Source: Azospirillum ramasamyi (GTDB lineage: Bacteria; Pseudomonadota; Alphaproteobacteria; Azospirillales; Azospirillaceae). From it: a stretch of 64,000 bases of DNA. Numbering within the stretch: the stretch's first letter is position 1; every line of letters begins with the position of its first letter. The stretch is from NCBI RefSeq assembly GCF_003233655.1, contig NZ_CP029832.1, positions 186,001 to 250,000 on the forward strand, in the 5' to 3' direction. Made by a program: the position numbers and the translations under genes. Below are positions 54,788 to 62,442 of the stretch, piece by piece. The notes beneath the pieces are model-generated. The model did no database searches, was not told where the DNA came from, and saw only the letters and a program-made list of their open reading frames with translations.

Positions 54788-55162
54788 ATGACCGTCGAGC
54801 TTGTCGTCTGCGAAACCTGCCGCCGTCCGGAAGACCCGCCCGACGCCGTCCGTCCGGGGGCGGAGCTGGCGGCGCTGATGGAGCGGGTGCTGGCCGACGC
54901 CCCCGATCTGGCCGCGCAGGTGCGGCTGCGGCCGACGCGCTGCCTGATGACCTGCAGCCGCCCTTGCGCCGTCGCCGTGCGCTCCGCCCGGCGGATGAGC
55001 TATGTGCTGGCTGATTTCGCCCCGGACGAGGCGACGGCGGAAACGCTCGCCGCCTATCTGCGCGCCTATGCCGCGACCACGGACGGAATCGTTCCGTTTA
55101 GGCAATGGCCCCAGGGTGTCAAAGGTCGTTTCGTTTCCCGTCTGCCGCCGCTGGATGAGTGA
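54788..55162 (+). CDS. DUF1636 metal-binding-type protein
   Basis: 124-residue protein of the DUF1636 family, a thioredoxin/ferredoxin-like fold. Candidate metal ligands are Cys8 and Cys11 in VVCETCRRP, and cysteines in RCLMTCSRPCAVAV. Members are often near cobalamin or metal-handling genes, but none is here, and the reaction is unknown. No signal or membrane segment is seen. It has its own promoter in the 149-bp gap shared with the divergent NCS1-kinase gene. Confidence 0.85.
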   Translation: MTVELVVCETCRRPEDPPDAVRPGAELAALMERVLADAPDLAAQVRLRPTRCLMTCSRPCAVAVRSARRMSYVLADFAPDEATAETLAAYLRAYAATTDGIVPFRQWPQGVKGRFVSRLPPLDE

Positions 55163-55290
55163 GGGGCAACAGACAGTACTTAAGTGCTTACCGCCACTTC
55201 CGAAGGACGTGTTTGACAGACGAAGGCCGCGCCCCAATTATTGTTTGTCATACCATCCAATCTCCCCCCGCGAGCAAGGAGGAGCGCCCG

Positions 55291-55548
55291 ATGAAGGTCG
55301 ACCCCGAGGTCCTGAACTGCGCCACCGGCCTGTTGCACATGGCGCGCGAGGCGGAACGCTCCAACGGCTGGGAGGCCGGGGATCTGCTGCGGACCACCCT
55401 GCGCCTGCTGGTGGTGGCCGGGGCCGACGGGCATGGCTGGAGCGCGGACGACCTGACGGAAGAGGTGCGCGACCTGGTGCAGGCGGTGCGGACGACGAAC
55501 GGGGACGAGAATTTGCGGTTCCGCGGCGGCGGCACGGCGGTGCATTGA
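55291..55548 (+). CDS. Small protein of unknown function (85 aa)
   Basis: Short acidic, helical protein beginning MKVDPEVLNCATGLLHMARE and ending with RFRGGGTAVH. AAGGAGGAG immediately upstream is one of the best ribosome sites in the window and sets the start; the longer frame upstream reads as non-coding. No domain was recognised. It lies 128 bp after DUF1636 and converges on the CNNM/CorC gene. Hypothetical, but likely real given the ribosome site and codon use. Confidence 0.65.
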   Translation: MKVDPEVLNCATGLLHMAREAERSNGWEAGDLLRTTLRLLVVAGADGHGWSADDLTEEVRDLVQAVRTTNGDENLRFRGGGTAVH

Positions 55549-55559
55549 GGGGTACCCCC

Positions 55560-56864
55560 TCACCCCTCCGAAATCTCCGGGTTCAGCTGGATCAGCACCT
55601 TGTCGATGCGGCGGCCGTCCATGTCGACGACCTCGAAGCGGATGCCGTTCCAGAACAGATGCTCCGCCGCGGTCGGAACATGGCCGAAATGGTCGAGCAG
55701 GAAGCCGGCGATGGTGTGGAAATCGCCCTCGCCCTTCATGTTCTTGACGCCGACCAGCGCCTCGACCTCCTCCACCGGGGTCATGCCATCGACCAGCCAG
55801 CTGCCGTCCTCGCGCTGGACGGCGGCGGCCTCGCCCTCCTGGTTGCTGTCGGGCAGTTCGCCGGCGATGGCCTCCAGGATGTCGGTCATGGTGACCAGAC
55901 CCTCGACGCTGCCGTATTCGTCCACCACGATCGCCATGTGGACGCTGGCCTGCTTGAACAGGTCGAGAAGACGGAAGACCGGTGTGCCGTCATGGACGAC
56001 CAGCGGCTGCACCATCGCCGCCTTCAGGTCGAAGGCGATGCCGTTCAGCGACTGGTCGAGCAGGGCCTTGGCGGCCACCACGCCCTGCAGTTCGTCCACG
56101 TCGCCGCGGCAGACCGGGAAGCGGGAATAGCCGCTCTCGCGGATCTCGCGGCCGACCACGTCGGGCTTGTCGTCGATGTCCAGCCAGATCAGGTCGGGGC
56201 GCGGGGTCATGATCGACCGCACCGTCCGGTCGGACAGGTGCATCACCCCCTCGATCATCTGGCGTTCCGCCGGTTCGAAGACGCCGCTCTGGGTGCCTTC
56301 GGCGATCAGGGTCTTGACCTCCTCCTCCGTCACCGTCTGCTCGCGCGAGGTCGGCAGGCGGAGAAGCTTCAGCACCGCGTCGCTCGACACGCCCAGCAGC
56401 CAAACCACCGGGGCGGACAGGCGCGCGATCGTCCGCATCGGCGCGGCCACCAGGGCGGCGATCCGCTCCGACGAGATCAGCGCCACGCGCTTTGGCACCA
56501 GTTCGCCGATGATCAGCGAGAAATAGGTGATGGCGGCGACCACCAGCGCGAAGGCGACGGTGTGGCCGTAGGGGGCGATCCACACGACCCGCTCGTTCAG
56601 GACGCCGCCCAGCCGATCGGCAAGGGTGGAGCCGCCATAGGCGCCGGCGATGATGCCGGTCAGGCTGATGCCGACCTGCACGGTCGACAGGAAGCGGCTC
56701 GGATCCTCCGACAGCTCCAATGCCGCACGGGCGCCGGTGCCGCCCTTCTCCTCGGCCATCTGCTGAAGCCTGCCGCGGCGCGCCGAAACCAGCGCCATCT
56801 CCGACATCGCGAAGAAGGCGTTGATCAGAATCAGCAGGACAACGACCAACAATTCCCAAATCAT
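55560..56864 (-). CDS. CNNM/CorC-family membrane protein with CBS domains (hemolysin C-like)
   Basis: 434-residue inner-membrane protein. The DUF21 membrane domain (about residues 1-190) has helices such as WELLVVVLLILINAFFAMSEMAL and the SxxxGELVPKR segment. A CBS pair (about 210-330) includes RSIMTPRPDLIWLDI and VDEYGSVEGLVTMTDILEAI, and the C-terminus is a CorC/HlyC domain (about 345-430). The family handles magnesium or cobalt efflux and resistance; the hemolysin name is historical. The ATG at 56864 is selected as it starts the membrane domain. It is downstream of exoD by 26 bp in the same direction. Confidence 0.9.
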   Translation of the reverse strand: MIWELLVVVLLILINAFFAMSEMALVSARRGRLQQMAEEKGGTGARAALELSEDPSRFLSTVQVGISLTGIIAGAYGGSTLADRLGGVLNERVVWIAPYGHTVAFALVVAAITYFSLIIGELVPKRVALISSERIAALVAAPMRTIARLSAPVVWLLGVSSDAVLKLLRLPTSREQTVTEEEVKTLIAEGTQSGVFEPAERQMIEGVMHLSDRTVRSIMTPRPDLIWLDIDDKPDVVGREIRESGYSRFPVCRGDVDELQGVVAAKALLDQSLNGIAFDLKAAMVQPLVVHDGTPVFRLLDLFKQASVHMAIVVDEYGSVEGLVTMTDILEAIAGELPDSNQEGEAAAVQREDGSWLVDGMTPVEEVEALVGVKNMKGEGDFHTIAGFLLDHFGHVPTAAEHLFWNGIRFEVVDMDGRRIDKVLIQLNPEISEG

Positions 56865-56890
56865 GGCGGTATGCCCAAAAGGGCGCTCCC

Positions 56891-57610
56891 TCAACCGATC
56901 AATTGTTGAGCCACTGCGACCGCCGCCTGCCCGAGACCGAGCAGGATGGCGGCGATGATGGCGATGGAAAGAAGACCGGCGACGAGGCCGGCCGATACGA
57001 AAGCTCCGTCGGATTCCATCAGCCCCAGCGCGATCAGCGCGATGGAGAAGGCCGGCGGCTGGTTTCCGAAGACGATGGGAAGGGAGAGGATGCCGGCCAG
57101 AACCATCACCGCAAGACCCAGGAATCGCTCGGCGGTGGGACCGGCCAGCACCGGCATGCGGGGGCGCAGATGCCGCTCCAGCCGGTCGGCCCAGGGCTTG
57201 GCCCGGCGGATAACGCCCAGGAAGGCCTTGCGGTCGAAGGTGACCGCCAGCATGCGGCGCGGCAGCCAGGGGCCGTACCGGCCCGCCGCCATCTGGGCGC
57301 CGATCAGGATCATCGGCACACCGGTGGCGGTCGACAGGCCGGGCACCGGCAGGATATTGGGGATCGACAGGACAAGCAGCAGCGCGCCGAAGGCACGGTC
57401 GCCCAGCGCAGCCATCACCTCGCCCAACGAAATACGGTCGGGCGAAGTGGGACCGGAAGAGAATTGCGAGGCGCCGACGGAGGCAGCCTCGTCACCGCGA
57501 GCCAGAAAGTCGTCCAACAGGTCTGAAACGCGCGCACAAGCCCGGTCCTCACCAGGGGGACGGGCGTCGCTCGACCTGGGGGACGACCCGGGAGGTCGGT
57601 CTTTGCTCAC
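56891..57610 (-). CDS. exoD: ExoD-family exopolysaccharide synthesis protein
   Basis: 239-residue inner-membrane protein of the ExoD family. About 50 hydrophilic residues are followed by the conserved LGDRAFGALLLVLSIPNILPVPG and STATGVPMILIGAQMAAGR, then three or four further membrane segments. In rhizobia ExoD mutants are altered in exopolysaccharide and alkali tolerance; the biochemical role is not known. Translation probably starts with GTG at 57610, supported by GGGGAGAG 8 bases upstream; an upstream in-frame start lacks such a site. Confidence 0.88.
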   Translation of the reverse strand: MSKDRPPGSSPRSSDARPPGEDRACARVSDLLDDFLARGDEAASVGASQFSSGPTSPDRISLGEVMAALGDRAFGALLLVLSIPNILPVPGLSTATGVPMILIGAQMAAGRYGPWLPRRMLAVTFDRKAFLGVIRRAKPWADRLERHLRPRMPVLAGPTAERFLGLAVMVLAGILSLPIVFGNQPPAFSIALIALGLMESDGAFVSAGLVAGLLSIAIIAAILLGLGQAAVAVAQQLIG

Positions 57611-57779
57611 GGCTCTCCCCGATGCCGGAAACGGGATCGGAGCGGACCGGGCGAAGGATGGCAGGAACCCATGGACCTTTCGCGTCGCGGCGGCATTGAT
57701 CTCCCTGTCTACAGGAAGGGCGGCCAAAGCGCCAGCGCCGGTTGGCCTGTGCAAAGGGTGGCCCTTCCGCACGAACGGC

Positions 57780-58235
57780 CTATTGCATTTTCCGGATGGC
57801 GAAGCTCAGCCGCTTGGTCAGGTCGGCTCTCGACACCGGCTTCACCAGATAGCCGGAGATGCCGTAGGCGATGGCGCGCTTGACCACATCCGCCTCGCGA
57901 TGGCCGGTGAGGACAAGGACCGGCAAATCGGCCAGCGGGTTGCCGGTGGCGGTGCGCAGCGCGTGCAGCAGGTCCAGCCCGCCCATGCGCGGCATCTCCA
58001 GGTCGCAGATCGCCGCATCCACGTCCCCGCCGTTCCTGCGCAGGATGTCGAGCGCCTGGATGCCGTCCGCCGCCTCGAACACCGCGCGCACCTTGATGTC
58101 GTGCAGCAGGCGCGAAATCAGCTTTCGGGTAAAATCATCGTCCTCGACCAGCAGCACCCCCAGATCGTGGATCGTCCGGATCTGACGAGTGACGCCTCCT
58201 GCTTCCACCACCATGACGACCTCCGTTTGCCCCAT
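57780..58235 (-). CDS. Single-domain response regulator
   Basis: 151-residue receiver-only protein. An extra about 25 N-terminal residues precede LGVLLVEDDDFTRKLISRLL. The phosphoacceptor Asp is in AAICDLEMPRMGGL, the conserved Thr in VLVLTGH, and Lys in GYLVKPVSR. The start at 58235 has GGAGG 8 bases upstream. It is divergent from the LOV-like hybrid kinase with about 180 bp between the starts. A pair in which the kinase passes phosphate to this receiver is likely but not proven. Confidence 0.9.
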   Translation of the reverse strand: MGQTEVVMVVEAGGVTRQIRTIHDLGVLLVEDDDFTRKLISRLLHDIKVRAVFEAADGIQALDILRRNGGDVDAAICDLEMPRMGGLDLLHALRTATGNPLADLPVLVLTGHREADVVKRAIAYGISGYLVKPVSRADLTKRLSFAIRKMQ

Positions 58236-58416
58236 TTGCCTCCGGCGCTCGTGCCGGCCGCCTCCGATCACAGTTTTTGTAACGCACCGTTGCGCAGTCG
58301 TTAACAAAATTGCGTTAGCCAGAGCCTGACCGCACAAACCCTGCCGGCGGAGAATGGCATTCGCCGACGCGAGGCCTTATCCTTGCAGCCCGAACCGCAA
58401 AAGGACCTCCCGTCCC

Positions 58417-60558
58417 GTGACCGCACCGCCCGCCGTTCCCGCCCTGCCCTTCGGCGCCTCGCCCGACGAGGCGATGCTCGCCGCCGTGGTGGAGGCCAGC
58501 GGCGCCGGCATCGTGGTGAACGACGCCACGCGCCCCGGACAGCCGATCGTCTATTGCAACCGGGCGTTCCTGGAGATGGTCGGCTATCGGGCGGACGAGG
58601 TGATCGGCCGGGACAGCTCGTTCCTGCAGGGGTCGGATACCGATCCGCAGACCGCGGCGGCGATCCGCGCCGCCCTGGCGGAGGCGCGCCCGCTGTCGGT
58701 GGAGGTGCTGAACCACCGCAAGGACGGCAGCGCCTTCTGGAACGCGCTGACCCTGCGGCCGGTGCCCGGGCCGGATGGGACGACGCGCTGGATCACCGCG
58801 TCCTGTGCCGACGTCACCCGCAGCCACCGGTCCGAACAGGAACTGCGCACCGCCGAAGAGCAGCTGACCCGGCTGGCGGCGGAGACCTTCGCGCTGGCCG
58901 AGAAGCTGGACGGCGCGCGGGAGGAGGCGGAGGCCGCCCAGATGGCGGCGGAAAATGCCAGCCGCGCCAAGTCGCGCTTCCTGGCGATGATGAGCCACGA
59001 GCTGCGCACGCCGATGACTGCGGTGATCGGCATGGGCGACCTTCTGATGGGAACCGAGCTGTCGGACCAGCAGAAATCCTTCGTGCGGACCCTGCGGTCT
59101 TCGGCCGACACGCTGATGACCATCCTGAACGACGTGCTCGACTTCTCCAAGATCGAGGCCGGGCAGCTGATGCTGGAGGAGATCGACTTCTCCCTGCCCC
59201 GGCTGGTCGACGACGTGGTCCAGCTTTTCCTGGTGCGCGCGGCGGCAAAGGGGCTGTCCCTGTCCGCCTCCATCGCCGACGACACGCCGCGCCACATCCG
59301 CGGCGACCCGACGCGGCTGCGGCAGGTGCTGTTCAACCTGGTGTCCAACGCCATCAAGTTCACCGAACGCGGCGCGATCGAGATCGCGGTGTGGTCGCCC
59401 GATCCGCCGCCAGCGCCGCCCGGCGGGCAGGCCGCGGCTGAGGGCGCGACGGCGCCGGTCTCCATGCCGGTCACGCTGCGGTTCGAGGTGGAGGACAGCG
59501 GGATCGGCATAACGGCGGAGCAGCGCACGCGGCTGTTCGACGCCTTCGTCCAGGCCGACGCCTCGACCAGCCGCAAATATGGCGGCACCGGACTGGGGCT
59601 GGCGATCTGCAAGCGGCTGGTGGAGGCGATGGGTGGCGAGATCACCGTCGCCAGCGTGCCCGGCCGCGGCTCCACCTTCCGCTTCTCGATCAGGACGCGC
59701 ACGGCGGAAGCCCAGCCGGTCGGCGATTTGGGCAACCGCGGCCTGCCGGGCGCATCGGCGGAGGAGCTGCCGCAGAGCCCCGTCGCCCTGCGGCTTCTGC
59801 TGGCCGAGGACAACGACATCAACCGCATGCTGATCACCGCCATGATGACCCGCATCGGCCACCGCATCGACGCGGTCAACGATGGGCGGGCGGTGCTGGA
59901 CGCGGTCAAGGCGGCCGATTACGACGTGCTGATCCTCGACATGGAGATGCCGGTGCTGGACGGGCGGTCGACCGCGCGGGCGATCCGGCGCATGGACGGC
60001 GCGGTGGCGCGCATCCCCATCGTCGGCCTGTCCGCCGATGCCCTGCCTGAACACCGGGACGGCCACATGGCCGCCGGGCTCGACGCCTATCTGACCAAAC
60101 CCATCGACTGGGAGCATCTGAACGCCGTGCTGGTGGATCTGGCGACCCGGCCGGAGGACGGGCGGGTGGTGCCGATCCCCTGCCGCCCGGCGCTGGAGGG
60201 CGGCCACTTCATGGCCCTGCCGCTCGTCGACCGGGTGAAGCTGGCGGAACTGCGGCTGGCGCTGGGCGGCGAGGCGCTGGACGGCATGCTGCAGCTCCTG
60301 CCGGAAACGGCGCTGCGCGAACTGACGGCCATCCGCTCCGCCCTTCAGGCCGGACGCCCGAAGGAACTGAAGCAGGCCGCCCACACCCTGTCCGGGCTGG
60401 CGGCCAATTTCGGCGCGCCGCGCATGGCCGCGATCGCCCGCGCCATCAACGACAACCCGGACGACACCGACAAGGTCGCCGCCCTGCTCCCGCTGCTGGA
60501 GACCACCGTCAGCGCCACCAGCAGCCTGGTGCGCGAACCGGCGGGCAGCGACGATTGA
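58417..60558 (+). CDS. Hybrid histidine kinase with Cys-less LOV-like PAS domain and HPt
   Basis: 713-residue soluble kinase. A PAS domain (about residues 20-130) has a LOV-like layout, with GRDSSFLQG where LOV has GRNCRFLQG, and NHRKDGSAFWN downstream. The photoactive Cys is Ser67. Then a coiled coil, HisKA (MMSHELRTPMTAV), ATPase (NLVSNAIKFT, EDSGIGI, GGTGLGLAICKRL), a receiver (VLILDMEMPVLDG) and a C-terminal HPt (AAHTLSGLAANFGA). GTG 58417 with AAGGA 58401-58405 is preferred; ATG 58354 is an alternative giving 21 more residues of Arg-rich sequence. Confidence 0.9.
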   Translation: MTAPPAVPALPFGASPDEAMLAAVVEASGAGIVVNDATRPGQPIVYCNRAFLEMVGYRADEVIGRDSSFLQGSDTDPQTAAAIRAALAEARPLSVEVLNHRKDGSAFWNALTLRPVPGPDGTTRWITASCADVTRSHRSEQELRTAEEQLTRLAAETFALAEKLDGAREEAEAAQMAAENASRAKSRFLAMMSHELRTPMTAVIGMGDLLMGTELSDQQKSFVRTLRSSADTLMTILNDVLDFSKIEAGQLMLEEIDFSLPRLVDDVVQLFLVRAAAKGLSLSASIADDTPRHIRGDPTRLRQVLFNLVSNAIKFTERGAIEIAVWSPDPPPAPPGGQAAAEGATAPVSMPVTLRFEVEDSGIGITAEQRTRLFDAFVQADASTSRKYGGTGLGLAICKRLVEAMGGEITVASVPGRGSTFRFSIRTRTAEAQPVGDLGNRGLPGASAEELPQSPVALRLLLAEDNDINRMLITAMMTRIGHRIDAVNDGRAVLDAVKAADYDVLILDMEMPVLDGRSTARAIRRMDGAVARIPIVGLSADALPEHRDGHMAAGLDAYLTKPIDWEHLNAVLVDLATRPEDGRVVPIPCRPALEGGHFMALPLVDRVKLAELRLALGGEALDGMLQLLPETALRELTAIRSALQAGRPKELKQAAHTLSGLAANFGAPRMAAIARAINDNPDDTDKVAALLPLLETTVSATSSLVREPAGSDD

Positions 60559-60655
60559 TATCATCGCGGATGAGTCGGTCCTTACCCTCGCCGGTATGAC
60601 AAGCATGCGGACGCGCGGTTGAGCGGCGGACGGCCGATCTGCTAGAGATCCGGGG

Positions 60656-61264
60656 ATGAAGAAAGCCACGCCGAAACGGCGCAGCGGGTCGCCCCGCGTC
60701 ACCCATCCGGACCAGTTCGATCTGCTCGACGTGCCCGAGCCGACCGCGGTCATGATCACCTATTCGGGCCGCACGGTGGACTTGGAGCGGCCGGATTTCG
60801 GCCCGTTCGACATCGAGGACATCGCCCGGCCGCTGGCCTACCAGTGCCGCTTCGTCGGCAACACCCAGCGCTTCTTCAGCGTCGCACAGCACTGCGTCCT
60901 GGCCAGTCGGCTGGCGCCGGAGGGCTATGCCTATGACGCGCTGATGCATGACTGCGAGGAGGCCTTCACCGGCGACTGGCCGACGCCATGGAAGGTGCGG
61001 ATCGGCCGCGACGCCATCCGGCAGGCGGTGGAACCGATCAAGAGCGCGCTCGCCCTGCGCTTCGGCTTCCGCCACCCGGAGCCGAAGGCGGTCAAGCTGG
61101 CCGACCAGCGGGCGCTCGCGACGGAACTGCGCGACCTCTGCGCGCCGCACCGCGTCAACTGGCGCGACCTGCCGGCCCCGGACGAGGCCGCCATCGTGCC
61201 GCTCGGCCCGGAAGAGGCGCTGGCCGACTTCCTCGAACATTACCGGCGGCTGCGGCCGGCCTGA
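60656..61264 (+). CDS. HD-domain phosphohydrolase
   Basis: 202-residue protein of the HD superfamily. The characteristic N-terminal pattern is ITYSGRTVDLERPDFGPFDIEDIARPLA. The metal ligands are a His in FFSVAQHCVLAS, the His-Asp pair in LMHDCEEAFTGDWPTPWK, and a later Asp. Such proteins are nucleotidases or phosphohydrolases of the YfbR-like type; the substrate is unknown. A basic N-terminal tail precedes the domain. It stands alone between the hybrid kinase and the XRE regulator. Confidence 0.86.
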   Translation: MKKATPKRRSGSPRVTHPDQFDLLDVPEPTAVMITYSGRTVDLERPDFGPFDIEDIARPLAYQCRFVGNTQRFFSVAQHCVLASRLAPEGYAYDALMHDCEEAFTGDWPTPWKVRIGRDAIRQAVEPIKSALALRFGFRHPEPKAVKLADQRALATELRDLCAPHRVNWRDLPAPDEAAIVPLGPEEALADFLEHYRRLRPA

Positions 61265-61324
61265 AGCCCCAGCCTCAAGCCATGGCCCCACGGAACTCGC
61301 AGTCCTGGGGCCGGGGACGCGGGT

Positions 61325-61837
61325 TCAAGCGTGGCCGCCCTGCTCCGCCCGGCGGGCACGGCCGCGCTTGGGGGGAGGCGCCGCGCCGGCGCCGGCGCCG
61401 TCCGTCTGCTGCTCGGCACAGCGTTCCGCCAGTTCGCGGATGGCGGCGCGGATCTGCGGGTCGCGGATGCTCTGGAAATAGCGGGCGAGCATCAGCGCCT
61501 CGCGCGACTGCAGGGTGTTCTCCTGCTCCTCGCCGCCGGCCGCTCCGCCCGCCGCCGGCGTCTCGGCGCCCTCGCCCGCCGGCTGGCGGTTCTCCAGGCC
61601 CTCGAAGAAGACGGAGACGGGAACGCGGAAGAACTGGCTGAGCTTGAACAGGCGGCTGGAGGAGACGCGGTTGAAGCCGCGCTCGTACTTCTGCAACTGC
61701 TGGAAGGTCAGACCGAGGGCGGAGGCCACGTCGCTCTGGCTGAGGCCGGCCAGCATGCGCAGCTCGCGCAGGCGCTGACCGACGAACACATCGACCTCGT
61801 TCAGGCCTTCCTTCTTTTCGCGGCCACGCCGTTTCAT
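61325..61837 (-). CDS. XRE-family transcriptional regulator (PraR-like)
   Basis: 170-residue DNA-binding protein. After a basic start (MKRRGREKK) comes a helix-turn-helix at about residues 18-75: VGQRLRELRMLAGLSQSDVA, LGLTFQQLQKYERGFNRVSS, and FKLSQFFRVPVSVFFEGLE. The LTFQQLQKYERG core is typical of alphaproteobacterial PraR-like regulators that control adhesion, biofilm and quorum responses. An Ala/Gly-rich linker leads to a helical C-terminus. AAGGGGA lies just before the ATG at 61837. A sigma-70-type promoter is about 165 bp upstream. Confidence 0.88.
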   Translation of the reverse strand: MKRRGREKKEGLNEVDVFVGQRLRELRMLAGLSQSDVASALGLTFQQLQKYERGFNRVSSSRLFKLSQFFRVPVSVFFEGLENRQPAGEGAETPAAGGAAGGEEQENTLQSREALMLARYFQSIRDPQIRAAIRELAERCAEQQTDGAGAGAAPPPKRGRARRAEQGGHA

Positions 61838-62002
61838 GGCATTCCCCTTCGATCCTGTACAGGTCCAGGCCGCCGAACCGTGTCGACGCCCGCCGGCACA
61901 CCGGTTGGCCCTTCGCACCGGACCCCGGCGCGAAAGGCGTCGAGGCTGGAAAGACGTCGGCGGGCAAGACGAATCGGCCGGTTGCGGGCATGGAATGCAA
62001 CT

Positions 62003-62031
62003 CAGCTATGACCGGCACCCGCCAATGTCAA
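62003..62031 (-). promoter_or_regulatory. Sigma-70-type promoter of the XRE regulator gene
   Basis: On the minus strand TTGACA (62031-62026), 17-base spacer, TAGCTG (62008-62003). It is identical in both hexamers and spacing to the element before the DUF1636 gene. Predicted leader about 160 bases. Confidence 0.45.
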
Positions 62032-62269
62032 CCACCGCTCGGCCGATTACCTCTTATGTACAGCAATACTTTCGCGTCGATCGTTCGATAGTTCACTCTC
62101 TTACACTTATTTCGTGTCGGGAATGGTATTCTCCTACCCTGGGTCGTGCCACCTGCGGCACCGCTCAAGCCGGAGCGATGACGCGATGCAAATCCGGTGC
62201 GGCAATGTGACTCAGGGTTGCCATTCGGAACCGTCGCAGGACTGCAACATTTGCGGGACACTAGGCATA

Positions 62270-62291
62270 TTTTGCCGGGCGCCCGGCAAAA
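62270..62291. promoter_or_regulatory. Perfect 22-bp palindrome upstream of fliF
   Basis: TTTTGCCGGGC followed directly by its reverse complement, with no loop. It lies 151 bp before the fliF start. A-runs rather than T-runs follow the GC core on each strand, so it does not fit a terminator. A dimeric repressor or activator operator is more likely. Confidence 0.5.
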
Positions 62292-62442
62292 ACTGCCGCC
62301 AGTTAACCCTCTCTTCATCAAGACCCCGCAGCATGCCCCGACGTAGGCAAGCCCGGCGCGGAACTTGCAAAAAACCGTTTCGCATCAGCGAAGCGGCCGA
62401 TGCCAAGAGCAAGCCGGCAAGACTTCCGATCGGGGACCGCGC

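Larger units (their letters stand above)
61838..62442. other. 605-bp divergent gap between the XRE regulator and fliF
   Basis: No convincing gene. It holds the promoter of the minus-strand XRE gene (62003-62031) and a perfect 22-bp palindrome (62270-62291). A TTAACC half-site at 62303-62308, in TTAA-N7-TTCA, partly resembles a CtrA box. The ribosome site of fliF (GGGGA near 62433) is at the right edge. The centre (62040-62115) is AT-richer than its surroundings. Confidence 0.5.

Noticed and set aside
51405-54791. Very long open frame (over 1100 codons) antisense to the NCS1-kinase gene.
   Set aside because: High GC content suppresses stop codons in the complementary frames. The translation is Gln/Arg/His-rich with no domain, and the opposite strand encodes a clear transporter-kinase.
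62270-62291. Reading the palindrome upstream of fliF as an intrinsic terminator.
   Set aside because: The GC core is followed by A rather than T on both strands, and no gene ends just before it.
62303-62317. Possible CtrA box TTAA-N7-TTCA before fliF.
   Set aside because: Only one half-site matches well; the second is TTCA rather than TTAA, so it is not listed as a separate site.
62028-62321. Short frames on both strands in the gap between the XRE gene and fliF.
   Set aside because: They overlap promoter-like and palindromic sequence and lack ribosome sites and protein-like composition.
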